From Cylindrobasidium torrendii FP15055 ss-10 (Eukaryota > Basidiomycota > Agaricomycetes > Agaricales > Physalacriaceae), in NCBI GenBank assembly GCA_000934385.1, contig KN880445.1:164199-228198 (forward strand): a stretch of 64,000 nucleotides of DNA, given 5' to 3'. The notes beneath the pieces are model-generated. The model saw nothing but the letters and a program-made list of their open reading frames with translations. It searched no databases and was not told the origin of the DNA. The position numbers were made by a program, and so were the translations under genes. Below are positions 31,778 to 44,154 of this stretch, one piece after another (positions within the stretch are counted from its first letter, which is position 1; every line of letters begins with the position of its first letter).

Positions 31778-34700
31778 TTAGAATCCAAGTTGTTCGACAA
31801 GACTTTGCCATGTCGAATCCAGTATCGGCGAGAACTGTCCACCCTCCGCTCCATTCGCATTCGCATTCCCATGAGCCTGTGGCACCCCACCGCCACCACT
31901 CCCGCCCCCGTTCATTGGCCCGCTCATCGGACTGACGCCATGCCCAAGGACATCCTGCGGCACCATACTCTCTGTCCCAGACATCCCAAACACATTGTTG
32001 AAGTCCACATTCATCGCCATTGGGTCCACAAATGAGGATTGCGGGTCGAACATGACGCGAGGCATCCAATGCAGCGACTCGGGCAGGTTCAGCAAATTCG
32101 GGTGCTGCCGCCCACTGAGAACATCTTCGAGCGTTCGGTTCGGCTCTTCTTCAACCTGCGGCACGCTCAAGAGCATTTCCATGTCCGCCGTCAGCGTTGG
32201 GTGGATGTAACTTGAGGGTGGTAGCATAGATTGGGGTGTCGGCGACGGAACAGGTCGAGCTTCCTCTGAATGAGCTTGTGAGGATGTCAATTCGGGGGAG
32301 ACCATGAGATGCGTCTTTCCACCAAGCCTGTCCAGCTCGGCACCAGAGATATCCTCAGCGGTGGTCTGCGCCATGAGCGGGTCCATGGCTTCGTGCGCTT
32401 TCCTACGAAGAGTCTGGATGGTAGACTAGTAGAGGTCAATATCTGCGCTCAGAAATTATGGGCGAGCAAGTACCAAGATATTCGCCGCAGGCTTGCAGGT
32501 TTCAGCCGCATCCTCAAATGTCTTTGCTACTGTGTCCAGCTCTTGTAAAGAAGGGCGCGCCATCTTGGACGTTGGCGCCCTCGTCACCAGCAAACACATT
32601 GTAATCTGTGACCCCATAAGTATCTTCTCAGAGGAGGGCATTCTAAGGACATACCGCTCCAGCAAGGGCATGCGACCAGCACATACTGACACGCGTGCTC
32701 AACTGAGGTGCCTTCTCCCGCACCATCGTCAATCCTTGAATCATTCTCCATGCCGAACGATACGTCGCCATAACGGAAGGAAGGTATCTATGATTGGCAA
32801 GGTTGTCGGGCTGATCCTGTAGCGCCTGTGCAAAGTACGCCCGATGCAGATGTAGCAGCACTACATAACCACGATCAGTATCCTCTACTGCAGACTAACA
32901 TCCAGCGCACCTGTATCCTTGTACAGAACGACGGACCAGCGCTGCATATAATGAATTGGCGCAATTTTATCCGACGTTGGCACGCAGAGCTGCAAGCGCT
33001 CTGGGACAGGGAAGTCGCGAATCTTGCGGTCCAATTCGAGGATAGTGTTGTATGGAGGATTCTTTGACCCAAAGGCCGTCGCCATCACTGTATGCACTAG
33101 TGTCGTGTATCGCCATACCCATGAATGGACTGTCCTTCAATCAGAAACAAGAAAGAGAGGCGGGAAGGCAAACATACATCCAGCCTCACGACTAGACTCT
33201 TCTGCTGTAAGGCTCGCCTCCTTGGGCATGGGGCAGTCGACATATTGCGGGGATATCATAGGCGGTCTCCCAAACTCAAAGCTCTTTCCCACACCCATTA
33301 GCGATAGAAGACTATACCTCGACGCCGCTGCTTACCTGCCATAGGTCTGCAGTGAAGAGCTGCCAAAACGTCCGACATCGTCTTTGAGTTAAGTCCTCGC
33401 AAAGATTCCATCGAGCTGGATCCAGTTCTATCCGCAGAAATGAGTCAAGGCGGAAAGTAATCATGCCAAATGGACCCACGGAGTCCAATCTGCAACCTCG
33501 TTAGTAAACACAATCCTATTACACAAGTTGGCGCAGCTTACACTCAGTCCAACCCGCACGGCAGCTCCAGTATACGTCCAGGCTGTGTTACTACCAACCG
33601 CTTCCCAATCGCTGAGCTCAGAGTACTGCGTCATGTGTATCATAGCCTGGATGCCGTACAATGTCGTGCTCTTATTCACGGTGGCGAATGGCCCAAAGGC
33701 AGCCTTCGCCAGGTATGAATACTCTGCCGCTTGATCACAGTAGGGTGGCATGTTCGGGTCGAAGAGCATCGCCAGCGCGAAGATGCTGAAGAGTAGCGCT
33801 AGTTTGTGATAACATGTAGGTTGAATGGATTCAAAACACCTGGGCAGCATTAGAGTGTGTATGGTAGAGCACGTTCAACTTACTCGCAACGGTATATAGG
33901 CGTCAAGATTTCATCCAGCAATTCATTTCTCTCGATGGGGTAGTATCTGCAATCAAGATGAATAACAGTAGGAGGGAAGAAGGGCTGGACGCACAGGTAT
34001 CGGCCGTGGTCCAGGTATAGATCACACAACCGCATGGCCTCGGAGAGCGGTGGAAGCATGCTGAACGCTTCGCGCCCTACGTTCTCGTCGTGAAGATCGC
34101 TGTCACAAGAGTAGGAGTCCATAAGGCGGCGCGACAGCCGGGGCAGGAGCCTCGAGTCTGTCTGTGGTTTGGACAGAGCGCGAATGAGATACTAAAGTCA
34201 TAAGCCTTGCATCGCGGAGAAGAAGGTGGACACCTACCTCGGAACGGGCTGTCTTTCCGTAGAAATTGGCTTCGCCATTGTAGCCTATGGTGAGCGTGCC
34301 AAAGGCGTCGACAAAACTCTCGTCCGCGGTAGAGGACTGCGAAGACGCGGGACTCGGGTGTGTCGTGGTACTGCTGCCGCCACTGGAAGACGAGGAAGTG
34401 GCAGCAGGAGAGGTGCTTGCAGGTTGCGCAGTCTTCTGAGTGAGTGTCGTGAACAGACTGGACTCTGGAGACTTGATTTGGAGAAGGTCTTCGCGCAAGA
34501 GTTCGTGACTGTTGGCGGAGACCGTTGTTTGAAGTGCTCTCAGGGCGTCTTCGAGTTCTCTTATGCGTGAACAGAGTTGGTCGATGCGAGCGTGAAGCTG
34601 CTCTGTGTTGGCCAGCACCAATCTAGACGGCCATGAGCGCGCTGTTGAGCGTATACAAGCTTGGCTGACCGATTACCCCTCCCTGTGGTAAGAGCGCCTG

Positions 34701-35004
34701 CCAAATAGGTCAGAGATTGCCAAAAGGCATGACTATGGCGCACCGTCAGGACAAATGGAAGCGCATCCTCTGGTAACACATTTCTCGCACGGAACCTGCA
34801 TATTGTATAGGCCCTTTGAAGCTCTCTTAAAGATGAGTGCTTACGCCCTTGTCGCATCTTAGCTTGAGTCTGCGACACTCTGCACAAGACGTTGGTCTAG
34901 GTGTCCAGTAAGCCGCCTGTGTCCAGAGATGAATACGGTGCGTACACACGCCCAGGTTTCTTTCGCGGCCGCGGCTCAGCACTTGAAGCCTGATCTTTCG
35001 CCAT
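31778..35004 (-). CDS. Zn2Cys6 fungal-specific transcription factor 2
   Basis: A many-exon minus-strand gene starting at 35004 (MAKDQASSAEPRPRKKPGR). The zinc cluster, joined over short introns, is TSCAECRRLKLRCDKG then VPCEKCVTRGCASICP. It runs into FVLANTEQLHARIDQLCSRI, a dimerisation coiled coil. The fungal_trans domain follows (IGYNGEANFYGKTA, YYPIERNELLDEI, ALLFSIFALAMLFDP, YGIQAMIHMTQY, TAAYTGAAVRVGLS-like, HRYLPSVMATYRSAWR, AWSHALAGA-type). The C-terminus (31778-32386) is a disordered Gly/Ser/Pro/Met-rich tail. It converges on secreted protein copy B. It is not a close copy of factor 1; the cluster spacing and linker differ. Confidence 0.87.
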
Positions 35005-35226
35005 TTGGCGCGCGTATAGTCGAGTTTTGTGGTATGAGAGACGATGATAGCAAGAGACAGAACTGCTTATTGAGAACGATCAAAAGTGATCGAGGAACGG
35101 AAATGCCGATGCGAAGCGTCAACTGAGTGGCATGGCTTGGTTCGAAACTCCCATCATGCTGACAATTAGTCTAACATTACATCCCAGGAACCCTGCTTAT
35201 ATACCCGATAGAGAAGTAGTGCTCTG

Positions 35227-36255
35227 CTACTTGGCTGCCGCCTCATCACGATGGCACTTTGCGCATTGGCAGCTAAAGAACCACCACTCCTGCAGCCTTG
35301 CCTGTCTCTTTTCCCACGAGTCCGTCTCTTCGACATAGCTAATACATAGCTCCTCTCCAGCGGCGACGTCGCGCAGTGTCCTGAACGCTAAAGCGCGCCC
35401 ATCCCTCGTCTTCTTTATGTTCGGGGTGCAGTCTACAAGTGATAAATAAGCGTCATCATGGCATTCTCAAGGTCAGTACCCACCATGGTTGAAAAGAGAT
35501 GCGGTCGTATATATCGCGAACCCGAACATCTCAGTGTCGTCTTTCTCCTCGTACAATCCAAAGACGTTGCCATAATCCCGCGCAAGGAGACAGCGAGCAG
35601 TAGCCAGTACGTCAAAGTCCACCACAATCCCAGCTATCCTCAAAGCCTCCGCGACAAACACACCAATATACAAATGAGATTCGAGCATCTCAGGGTGTAG
35701 TTGCGTAAACAACAGCTCGTTGTCCTGGAGCTGTAAGAGATCTGGCCACGAATCCGGATTATTGGCTCGCTGAATAACGCCAGACGCGATGAATCGTGCA
35801 CTGTCATGCTCCAGTTCAGACATAGGAGCGAACTTGTGCAGCGCTGGTGGGTGCCTCCACGCCTCGTTGATGGACTCGAGGGAAATTTCCGCTGGAGGGG
35901 GCAAAAAGCCTTCTCGACCCAGGCGTTTTCCCTTGAAAAGCGTCTCCATCACCTTGAAAACTTTTTCACCCGCTATTCTGTCCGTGGCCATCCACGCCGT
36001 TTTGCATTCGTCGCTACAAAAACATGCACCGGCAGCATCGTGCTTGATATTCCACGTTCTGCGTCCAGCATCGAAAGCATAGGCGAAACACTGCGAGCAT
36101 ACTTCCTTGCGGAATGCACGGTCGATGACGAACGCATAGGGCCCTGGACAGGAGAAGAAAACGGTGTTTTTGGGTATGGGCGAGGCAGCAAAAACACCTC
36201 TGCCACCGTACGGGGTCGGCCTGACTTCGACAAGTGGGAAACCAAGGAGGTCCAT
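35227..36255 (-). CDS. SET-domain protein (SMYD/SET5-6-like methyltransferase)
   Basis: Exons 36255-35484 and 35432-35227 give 325 aa. The N-terminal SET half is VRPTPYGGRGVFAASPI, followed by a cysteine-rich insert (CSQC, then CFCSDECKTAWM) where SMYD proteins carry a MYND finger; the usual final His-x3-Cys pair is not seen. The C-terminal SET half is ASLFNHDCTPNI, rebuilt across the intron, then ELCISYVEETDSW, and a post-SET CQCAKCHRDE. These fit a lysine methyltransferase of histones or other proteins using S-adenosylmethionine. The substrate is unknown. Confidence 0.85.
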
Positions 36256-36454
36256 GGGTGATTCTGGAGTGCGTTTAGGGAGAAAAAGTGGCCTTCATGC
36301 TGTCTGTCCTGAGGAAGAAACGTGATAGTACCGATCGATCATTTTCTCGAGGATTTTCAAAAATTCAGATTCTGACTCGACGCCACATTTTGCCTCTAAC
36401 TATCATCATACACAGCATATAAATACATGGAAATACAAGCTCTAATCGGATACA

Positions 36455-37374
36455 CTATGCCTTTTCACCCTCTAGCATCTCGGCTTCCAAGGTAGTCGGA
36501 CTCGTCTCTACAGCGTCCCATAACGCTTTGACCAGCCCGTGGAACAGGTCCTCGGGGGTCGACGGCGGCGTACTTATCGGCTCCTCCTCCTGCCCCAGGA
36601 TAATCCTTTCCAGAACCGTAATGTGGTCTTGCAGCTGTTCAATGTACTCTTGGTATTGGACGGCTTGTCTGTATTAATCGGTCAATACTGTGCTGCATGC
36701 GTCCCGGAGGCTCACTCACCTCCTCATTGTCTCGAGCTCCCTATGGAATCTTGACTCCTCGACTCTCAGACTTCTCAGCTCCTTGACGATGTCCTCGTAC
36801 GTCCCCATCTTTTCCTTGTGCTTTCGATGTTTGCTTTTCAATGTGTCGACTTGTCGCTTGAGCCTGAACACTCTGGCGATAGTCGATGATTCCTAGATAT
36901 AAGATTTAGCTTCTAGCATGTTTTACGACGGGGACACGCACGAGGCGCACCTTTCCGCTATTCAAGAACTCGGTAATCTCCCCTATGACCTGGAGCAACG
37001 GTTCGTCCTTGTCTGCTTCAAGGGACTCGAGGTATCGTCGCACGAGCTCCATCTCTTCGTCCTTCTCAGGAAGGACGTATATTTCTTCGAGTGGAACTTC
37101 AACCGGCTCCGGTGCCTTGAGCTTCTGCACGAATATCTTCCGTATCGTCTGCAACGCAAATGGATGTCGGCATAGCGGACACTTGCGCGGCATAACCGTC
37201 ACCAAGCATCTATTCCTGATCAGCACGGATTTCAGTCCAGACAGGTATCACTCACTCCTTGCAAAAGACATGCCCGCATGGAATTGTATGCGGCGCCTTG
37301 CCGCATCCTGGCTCGCCGTCGAATCCACCAAAGCAGACATCGCATGCTCCAAGAGAAAGATCAACGACGAGCAT
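36455..37374 (-). CDS. RING-finger protein with coiled coil (family member A)
   Basis: Exons 37374-37256, 37209-36951, 36892-36720 and 36668-36455 give 254 aa. The RING is CDVC (residues ~11-14), TIPCGHVFCKEC, then KCPLCRHPF; the intron falls right after CGHVFCK in phase 2. A long helical region follows (VEVPLEEIYVLPEKDEEMEL, LKRQVDTLKSKHRKHKEKM), ending with a short acidic tail. C3HC4 RINGs recruit E2 enzymes for ubiquitination. It is a paralogue of the next gene and of genes at 44.7, 51.5, 55.5 and 56.6 kb. Confidence 0.85.
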
Positions 37375-37805
37375 CGCGGTGGAAGAAGGAGGGATGGGAA
37401 AGAGCCAAGGCCTCGAGGCGAAGGCATGCTGATCAACCCTCGATGAGAACGTTCATTTCCATCTCCCTCCTCGCCGTCCACGCGAGGCTCGGCCCACGAC
37501 GCCACCGGATATCTGTTATGTCATCATCTCGGTCCCCAGAGGTTTCTCACAGATTAGTTCTGCTTTCAGGTGGGCACAGAGACACAACACCACACAACAA
37601 TTTGACAATGGGCCCGATGGGTGAGCATAAACGGCAATACAAGATCGAACGTCCCCGCAATTCAATTGAAATTGCCCATCAATCCGTGATTCCGCATACA
37701 AATCAGTTCGTTAAGTTATACATTGTACATTCAAATTTCCCCTAAAATGCCTTTACTTATCGCTCAGATGAAAACCAGTACACACATTCCCAAACGAGGA
37801 GAAGC

Positions 37806-38486
37806 TCAGAGTGTTGAGCGGAGGATGGCGCCGAGGACAACCTGCAGTTGGCGCGGACTGAGCAGGCCTGCGCCTGCTTCCCGGTGGCTATCGCGGGCGG
37901 TATCAGCTACGGCAGGAGACGCGTCGTATTGGGAGACAAACGCGGTGGCCACGAGCTCCTTGAGCTGGGTGCGCAGCGCGTCGGTGCGCGCCCTTTCCTC
38001 TTGCCCCCGCCCAGACGTCCACAGGTCGAGCGTACCTCGCACAGCCGACATATCCTGGAAGTAAAATATATTGTCAGCATGCTCACACTGTTGGGCGGGA
38101 TAATGGGAGACTTGCCTCGCCTCTGTGCTCTGCGTCTTCGATGGCCTGAATGATGTCGCTTTGCATATCCTTGCCGGTAGAGTCGAGGGCGTGTAGGGCG
38201 CGCGAGACGAGCGCGTCCGACTGGATTGTTCGTCCGCCGGAGACATGCAGGCGTCGAACTTGTCCTTGTTCAAACTGTCTTCTACAGCTCGGACATTGCG
38301 ACAGCGTCGACAGACAGCTACCACACAATGAGTACAAGTCATTAGCTGTTAGCTCAAGGCAACACACCTCTTGCAAAATACATGGCCACAGGGTATGGAA
38401 TGAGGCGCCTTCCGCGCGTTTGCGCTAATGTTGAAAGGTTCATAGCATACATCACACACGCTCGCGCTGGACAGTTGTATAGGCAT
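37806..38486 (-). CDS. RING-finger protein (family member B)
   Basis: Exons 38486-38368, 38317-38116 and 38054-37806 give 189 aa. The first exon is exactly as long as in member A (119 nt) and ends in the same phase. The RING is CDVCYEPF, SIPCGHVFCKSC, QCPSCRRQF. Intron 2 has a GC donor (GAG/GCAAGT); this is the only junction that keeps the downstream DMSAVRGTLDLW frame open. The C-terminal part (ARTDALRTQLKELV) is helical. A probable E3 ubiquitin ligase in tandem with member A. Confidence 0.83.
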
Positions 38487-38724
38487 AAGAGGAATCAGAA
38501 GCGTCAAAGCTAGTGGGTATCGCCTTGGTTGAGGAAAGGTCGAAGAAAGACAGTATCCTAACAACCCCTCTCTCGTCCCGAGGGGGCTAGATATACGCGC
38601 TGCCTTGAGGTTCCAACGTGGGCGCACCATGAACGTGACCGGGTGAAAGAGCGCTTGCTTGCAAGGACGAGAAATACCAGTCGTCAAGCTTCGTTAACCG
38701 AATTCTTACTTCTATGTGCACGTT

Positions 38725-38797
38725 AAATGGGACCCGGGGAGACTCGAAACCGAGACGCGCCTCATAGTCGTCGTAACACCTGCACCACTGACGGCAC
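38725..38797 (-). other. tRNA-like sequence (possible SINE head or tRNA relic)
   Basis: On the minus strand a good box A (TGGTGCAGGTG, 38787-38777) is followed after 25 nt by a near box B (GGTTTCGAGTC, 38751-38741). The T and anticodon stems do not pair well, so this is not a working tRNA. It could be a relic or the head of a short retroelement. Confidence 0.3.
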
Positions 38798-39162
38798 ACG
38801 CATGCTGAGGGCATAGAACAAGAACGTGGTCGCAGCCATGGCACTGTGAGACTCGGTTTGGTTTGTTCGAAAGAGGGTGAGGCGGACTGGCTGGCCTTGT
38901 GCGGACTGTCAACAACTCAGCCTCATGACGCCCCCAAAGCAAGCTTTCCGGTCGCATCAGCGGCAGCATCCACGTTGGTGCTAATCGACACTGTCCCGGT
39001 ACTGTCTTCATCTCGCCAGTCGATGTGAGGCCTTCAAGACAGCCTGTGGCGTCGAAGCAAAAACCATGCGATATCCAGACACTAGCTATGCGACTAAGTT
39101 CAATCCGTATGTGATTAGTATCCGTTGTTACTGCTTGTACCATTATTCCTGTGCTGTTAACT

Positions 39163-42100
39163 TCAGAGTCCCTTGAATGCTCCGGCGAGCACATCGGCCT
39201 GCTGCTTCTTATACAATACGCCAACGCCCGGCGCAGGCACTGCACTTTCTTTCCTCCCTACATATCGCAGACGGCGTCCATCGAGAACATCCTCGATCCT
39301 GTCCCGTACAAATGACCATGCACCCTGGTTCCGTGGCTCTTCCTGTACCCACACACATTCAGCCTCGGGATGAGCCTTGGCAACCTCTGCGACCGCATTG
39401 AATGGGAACGGGCTGAGCTCCTCGATACGCACAAAGGCAACACTGTCATCGAGTTTCCTCGTAGCGCGTTCTTTGACCAGGTCGTAGTACAGTTTGCCAG
39501 AGAGGAAAACAATCCGCTTAGGGTCGGATACCGGCTTGTCCTCAAGTAGGACAGGTTGGAACGCAGTCCCTGGTGCGAGTTGATCAATAGATGAGCCAGC
39601 AGCCTAAGCATGCAGTGTAAGCCATCATCACACTCAAACATTGCAAGTCACATACAGATAATCGTAAAATCCCTTTGGGCCCAGCGACGATGAGTGGTTT
39701 GCGATAATTGCGCTTCATCTGGCGGCGGAGGAGGTGGAAATATTGTGCAGGGGTAGTTGGGAATACAATGTGCATATTGATGTTGGGCTTTGTCTCTGAC
39801 GAGCTGAACCGGTCGTTTGACATTTGCAACATACGCTCGAGACGCGACGAGGAGTGCTCAGGGCCGGCCCCGTCCAGACCATGAGGGAGCAGCATAACGA
39901 TACCGCTCTGCTTCAGCCATTTCGCTACAGCGGGCGTCAGTCATAAGACCACAGGACCGACTGACAAACTCACTCTCAGAAGACGAAATGAAAGTATCGA
40001 TGATAATCTGTCGTCCCGCGTAAATACAACAATAATGAAAGGAGGGCCAGACCTACCTGAGCACCGTTGAAGAAGTCACCGAACTGCGCCTCCCAGATAG
40101 GCAGCAGATCCGGACGCTCCCAGCTTGCACCGTACTCGAACGCGAGGACAGCCATTTCACTGAGTGAACCTGGAAGTCGGATCAGTCAAATGACCCGGTG
40201 GCCGAACAGTCGACCCACTGTTTGCCAACTCCAGCTTCCCCTTGGCCTTAAGCTCATCGTTCAGCGGCACAATGGTGTCCTCCTTCGCCTGGTCGACCAG
40301 CATGGCATGGCGTTGGCTGAATGTCCCACGGCCAACGTCCTGCCCAGAAATCCTGACATCGTAGCCCTCCTGGAGCAGACTGCCAAATGCCAGAGCTTCG
40401 GCCGTCGCCCAGTCGAGTCCTTGTCCCTTCTCCAAACTAGTGAGGCGGCTCTTGATGTGGCGCTGGAGTTTGGGGTGAATGGCAAATCCGTCGGGGACGC
40501 GCACCGAGGCTTGGCCGACACTCTTAAGGACGTCAACGTCGACACCGGTGTCCTTGGGGTTATCGTTGGCCTCGGGAGATGCAGGCCAGACCATGCTTTT
40601 CCATTGGGACTGAAGCATGTTTGCCGATGGTCGGAATCCGTCCACTTGCGACAGCTGGTCATTCAGGAAAGCCTTGTATGAGTCCCTGACCTCAGTGACA
40701 TCCTTGACGGTGATAGTCTGCTGGTCGAGGAGCCTCTGTTCGTAGAGTTGGGGAACTGAGCGGCGGGCAGCGATGGCTTCGTACATCAGCGGCTGAGTAA
40801 GACCAGGAAGGTCGAGTTCGTTATGTCCCCAGCGGCGGTATACAAGGAGGTCCACGATGATGTCTTTGCGGAAATATTGCCTGTACTTGAAAGCGATCTC
40901 CATTGCGCGAACGACATCTTCGGGGTAGTCACCATTGACGTGAAGGACCGGTGCGTTGATCATCTTGCCGACGTCAGAGCAGTACTGGGACGACCTAGCT
41001 AGCGAAGCCGGAGTAGTATATCCAATGTTGTTGTCGACGACGAGATGCACAGTGCCGCCGCTGGAGAAATGCGGGAGATTGCTAAGGCCGAGACTTTCCA
41101 TAATAACACCTTCGCAGCGTTAGTTACACTTGGAGACGGGAATTGACAGCAGTACCTTGGCCAGCAAACGCGGCATCGCCATGTATTTGGCAGGAAATAA
41201 CGCGGTCTCCGAGCATACAGTCATCTGGGGAGGTCTTGAGAAGACTATACTGCTTTGCTCGCGTCTTCCCGAGGGCGACACCAGCGACAGCTTCCAGATG
41301 GGAGGGGTTGGGAAGCAGTGAAACCTTGACACCGGCCAGATCCGCCGAGGAGGTCACTGGAAGCATGGTTAGGCAATGCACATAATTAGAGGAAAAAGAT
41401 GCGTACAATGGGAAATCACGTCTCCCTCTGCGCCGAGCTCCTCGGGTAGCTCAAAGCCGCCCCGGATCTTATGAAACAAAGCGGTAGGAGAGAAGGCCAG
41501 CAAGTCGGTCAGCAGATTGAGACGACCGCGATGGGGCATAGCGACAATGACATTGGACATTGAGGCGTGTGCGGCACAGGAGAACAAGGTGTCGAGTGCG
41601 GGGAGCATAGATTCACCGCCCTCGAGGCCATAGCGCTTCAGGTTGGGAAATTTGAGTTGGAGGAAGTTGTCAAAAACCTCGCTGCGTGCCAAAAGACCAT
41701 GAATGCGCCGCTGGTCGATGTGAGGCGAGGATGCATTGCCCTCAAGATGGTGCGAAAACCACAGGCGCTCTGATTTGCTGGGAGAATGCATGTACTGGAC
41801 GCGTGTGAGCAGACATAATGAGCAGAATGTATCACACACCTCATAAGCAATCTTGTCCACGTAAATGGACCGCAAATGGCGCGTTATTTCGCCGAGGGTC
41901 CACCACTCATCCTGGTTCTCACCTTGGGTCTCGACCTTGGGGTTCGTCCAAATAATGCCGTTGACGTTGTACTTCTTCTCGTCGTCGTAGAGGCCGTACC
42001 GGTGCGGGTCGAGTGCCTTGACCTCCATGCGATGGATCAGGTCCAGAGGGTCGATGCGCGCGGCACGGTGTCCATGGGTGCGGACAGAGTCGACATAACG

Positions 42101-42304
42101 CAACAGGGCTGCGTTCTCTGAGCGATTCGCGAGCTGTGCAGAGGTATCTTCAAATTGGTCAGTATCCTTTGTACACGTCGACAAGGTCAACTTACAATCT
42201 GTGAATTGGTAGCTCCGGGGTGCGCGATACCCAAACGACTCGTCGTGGTACAGGCGACGCGGAGTGGCAGTCCGCAGACGCGTCGAGAGATGTTTGGACA
42301 ACAT
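39163..42304 (-). CDS. Mitochondrial 2-oxoacid dehydrogenase E1 (DHTKD1/2-oxoadipate type)
   Basis: A multi-exon minus-strand gene from 42304 ([20 protein letters not shown], an Arg-rich mitochondrial presequence) to 39163. The thiamine-diphosphate domain shows [45 protein letters not shown] and VDNNIGYTT; the transketolase domain shows [50 protein letters not shown] and [20 protein letters not shown]. The [12 protein letters not shown] opening, the short N-terminal region and GAEGDVISH fit the DHTKD1 branch better than classical OGDH. It would decarboxylate 2-oxoadipate (lysine/tryptophan breakdown) in complex with E2 and E3. Confidence 0.88.
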
Positions 42305-42649
42305 TGAGACCAGTTAAACCATGTAGTTGAGATGGTGGTCGTGGTTGAACGAATGCAAGCAGTCGATGGGTCAGATCAAGTTCCGTGGGTATTCCGTCCG
42401 ACTACCGATGCCGAACGGTCCGCTTCTCCGACCGGGGGTGGCGTAGGGAAATTGCTGGCGGTTGGAATAAAGCCGGGAGAACAATTATGCATCACTATGT
42501 CCAAAATCCGTGGATATTGCAGCATTCATGCGAAGGATTAGATCTGTGGCGCTCCCGATCATATCTCGGCATCTGCCGTTGAGCAATACTTCCGCGCGCG
42601 GACACACAATTTCTCTCTTTGTCTTTGACCAAATCCATCGTCGTCGACA
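42305..42649. promoter_or_regulatory. Divergent promoter, E1 dehydrogenase and homeodomain-like gene
   Basis: 345 bp separate the two start codons, so both promoters lie here. No clear single element stands out. Confidence 0.35.
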
Positions 42650-44154
42650 ATGGCCGCACCGTTCCATGGTTCCTCGGGAAATTACAACCCGTATTGGTAT
42701 CTCACGCCATCCCAATGGCCAGGGTCGGTGATGGCCACTGACGCCAGGCTCGTCGGCGATGGCGATGGCGACGACCATTGCCCGTCACCGTCGCTGCAGT
42801 CGGCGGCAGCTCTTTCTCACACTCCAGTACGCTCGTGGCCCTCGTCGTCCATGCCGTCGAGCTCACTGTTCTTAGCTCCAACGCCTTGCAACCCCTGATG
42901 CTAATACAAAACCAAAAGCCGATGTCACTGATGAAAACGAAGCGTATGTTGCGCCTAAATCGGCACCTGCCACGCCAAAGCAGACTCGACGCGTCAACCC
43001 TGACAGTGCGTACGCTGATATGTTCGATATATGCGCTTACCTCGCCTGCAGACCTAGCGGCGCGCCTTGGTCCTGATCTTGTGCGCGACCTGGAAGAGTT
43101 CATCAAGCCTGGCGCATTCATGCCGTCCTATGAAGAACGCAAAAAACTTCAAGAGAAGTATCAGATTGACCGCCGTCATCTCTACGATTACCTCCACTCT
43201 CGAGGTGTGTTACCGATTCTGTCTTTCTCATGGACGCTTTTTCATCCATCTCAGGTCTTCGCGTACGCCAAGAAGACAAGTATGGCAACCTCCCCTACCG
43301 CAAAAAACAGACCAAGGCTCACAAGCCGGCCAAGGTCAGTCCTCTAGGGCTCCTCTACCCTGTCTTTCCTCACTGTTCGTCAAGGACGCTGCACCTCAGA
43401 CGGCCCCGCCGACCCGATCGAGAACCGCGAGCAAACGTCGACCCTTGAAGTCTGCGACCTCTCATAACTCTCCGACCTTTGCTCCTATGACGATCTCTGC
43501 TCCTGTTCAACGCACGTCTCTTCCTCCGACGCTAGTCGATGCTCCTGGCTCTCCAGACCCTGATGCTTTTGCCTTCTCTCCTGCTCCCTTCGAGTCTTCG
43601 TCGTACTTTCTGCCGCCTGGGCTAAACTTTGACTTTGATTCGAAAGTATCTCCGCCTCACGAGGAGCTCAGCCCTGCCGGGTCCCTGGAGTACCCTAGCG
43701 AAAATGTAGGACATAGCCCACGCTCGCTCGATCTACGACCAATACTTTGCAGGAAATCAACAGCCTTCCAGAGTCGCATTCGTTCGAATCGAGTGCTTCT
43801 TACTGTGCGTCGCTTCTGTTGTCCATCTTTCCTGGTTAACAACTTGCTCAGTGTCCGCGCGCCCATCGCAGGCGAGCAGCAACGCGGACGGAGACTCATA
43901 CAACACCGTCCGTGAGCTCGGTGAGAATCATTCTCCGTCTGGTACGATTCAAGAACTGAGACGTAGCAGCCATGCAAGCCCGCATCTGCGATCTTGAGGC
44001 CGCCTTGGAAGTCGAACGTCGCCAGCTACTCGAAGCGCGCACCGCTCTACAAGATATTCGCCGCGAATGTCGTGAACCCTTTGTCGTTCCTATGATCATG
44101 GACATGTTCTTGGACGTCTCTCAACGCACAACGCAGCAGCAACGATCTGCTTAG
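42650..44154 (+). CDS. Divergent homeodomain-like protein with C-terminal coiled coil
   Basis: Multi-exon, starting MAAPFHGSSGNYNPYWY. Introns were recognised after ALSHTP, after RRVNPD, inside HSRG and further downstream. The core DLVRDLEEFIKPGAFMPS, YEERKKLQEKYQIDRRHLYD, YLHSRGLRVRQEDKYG has the length and helix pattern of a homeodomain, but the recognition helix WFxNRR is replaced by YLHSRG. A basic KKQTKAHKPAK stretch (possible nuclear signal) and a Ser/Pro-rich region follow. The end is a coiled coil (ARICDLEAALEVERRQLLEA) running into RRECREPFVVPMIMDMFLDV, a motif also found in the gene at 59478-60031. Probable nuclear regulator; the assignment is inference. Confidence 0.65.
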
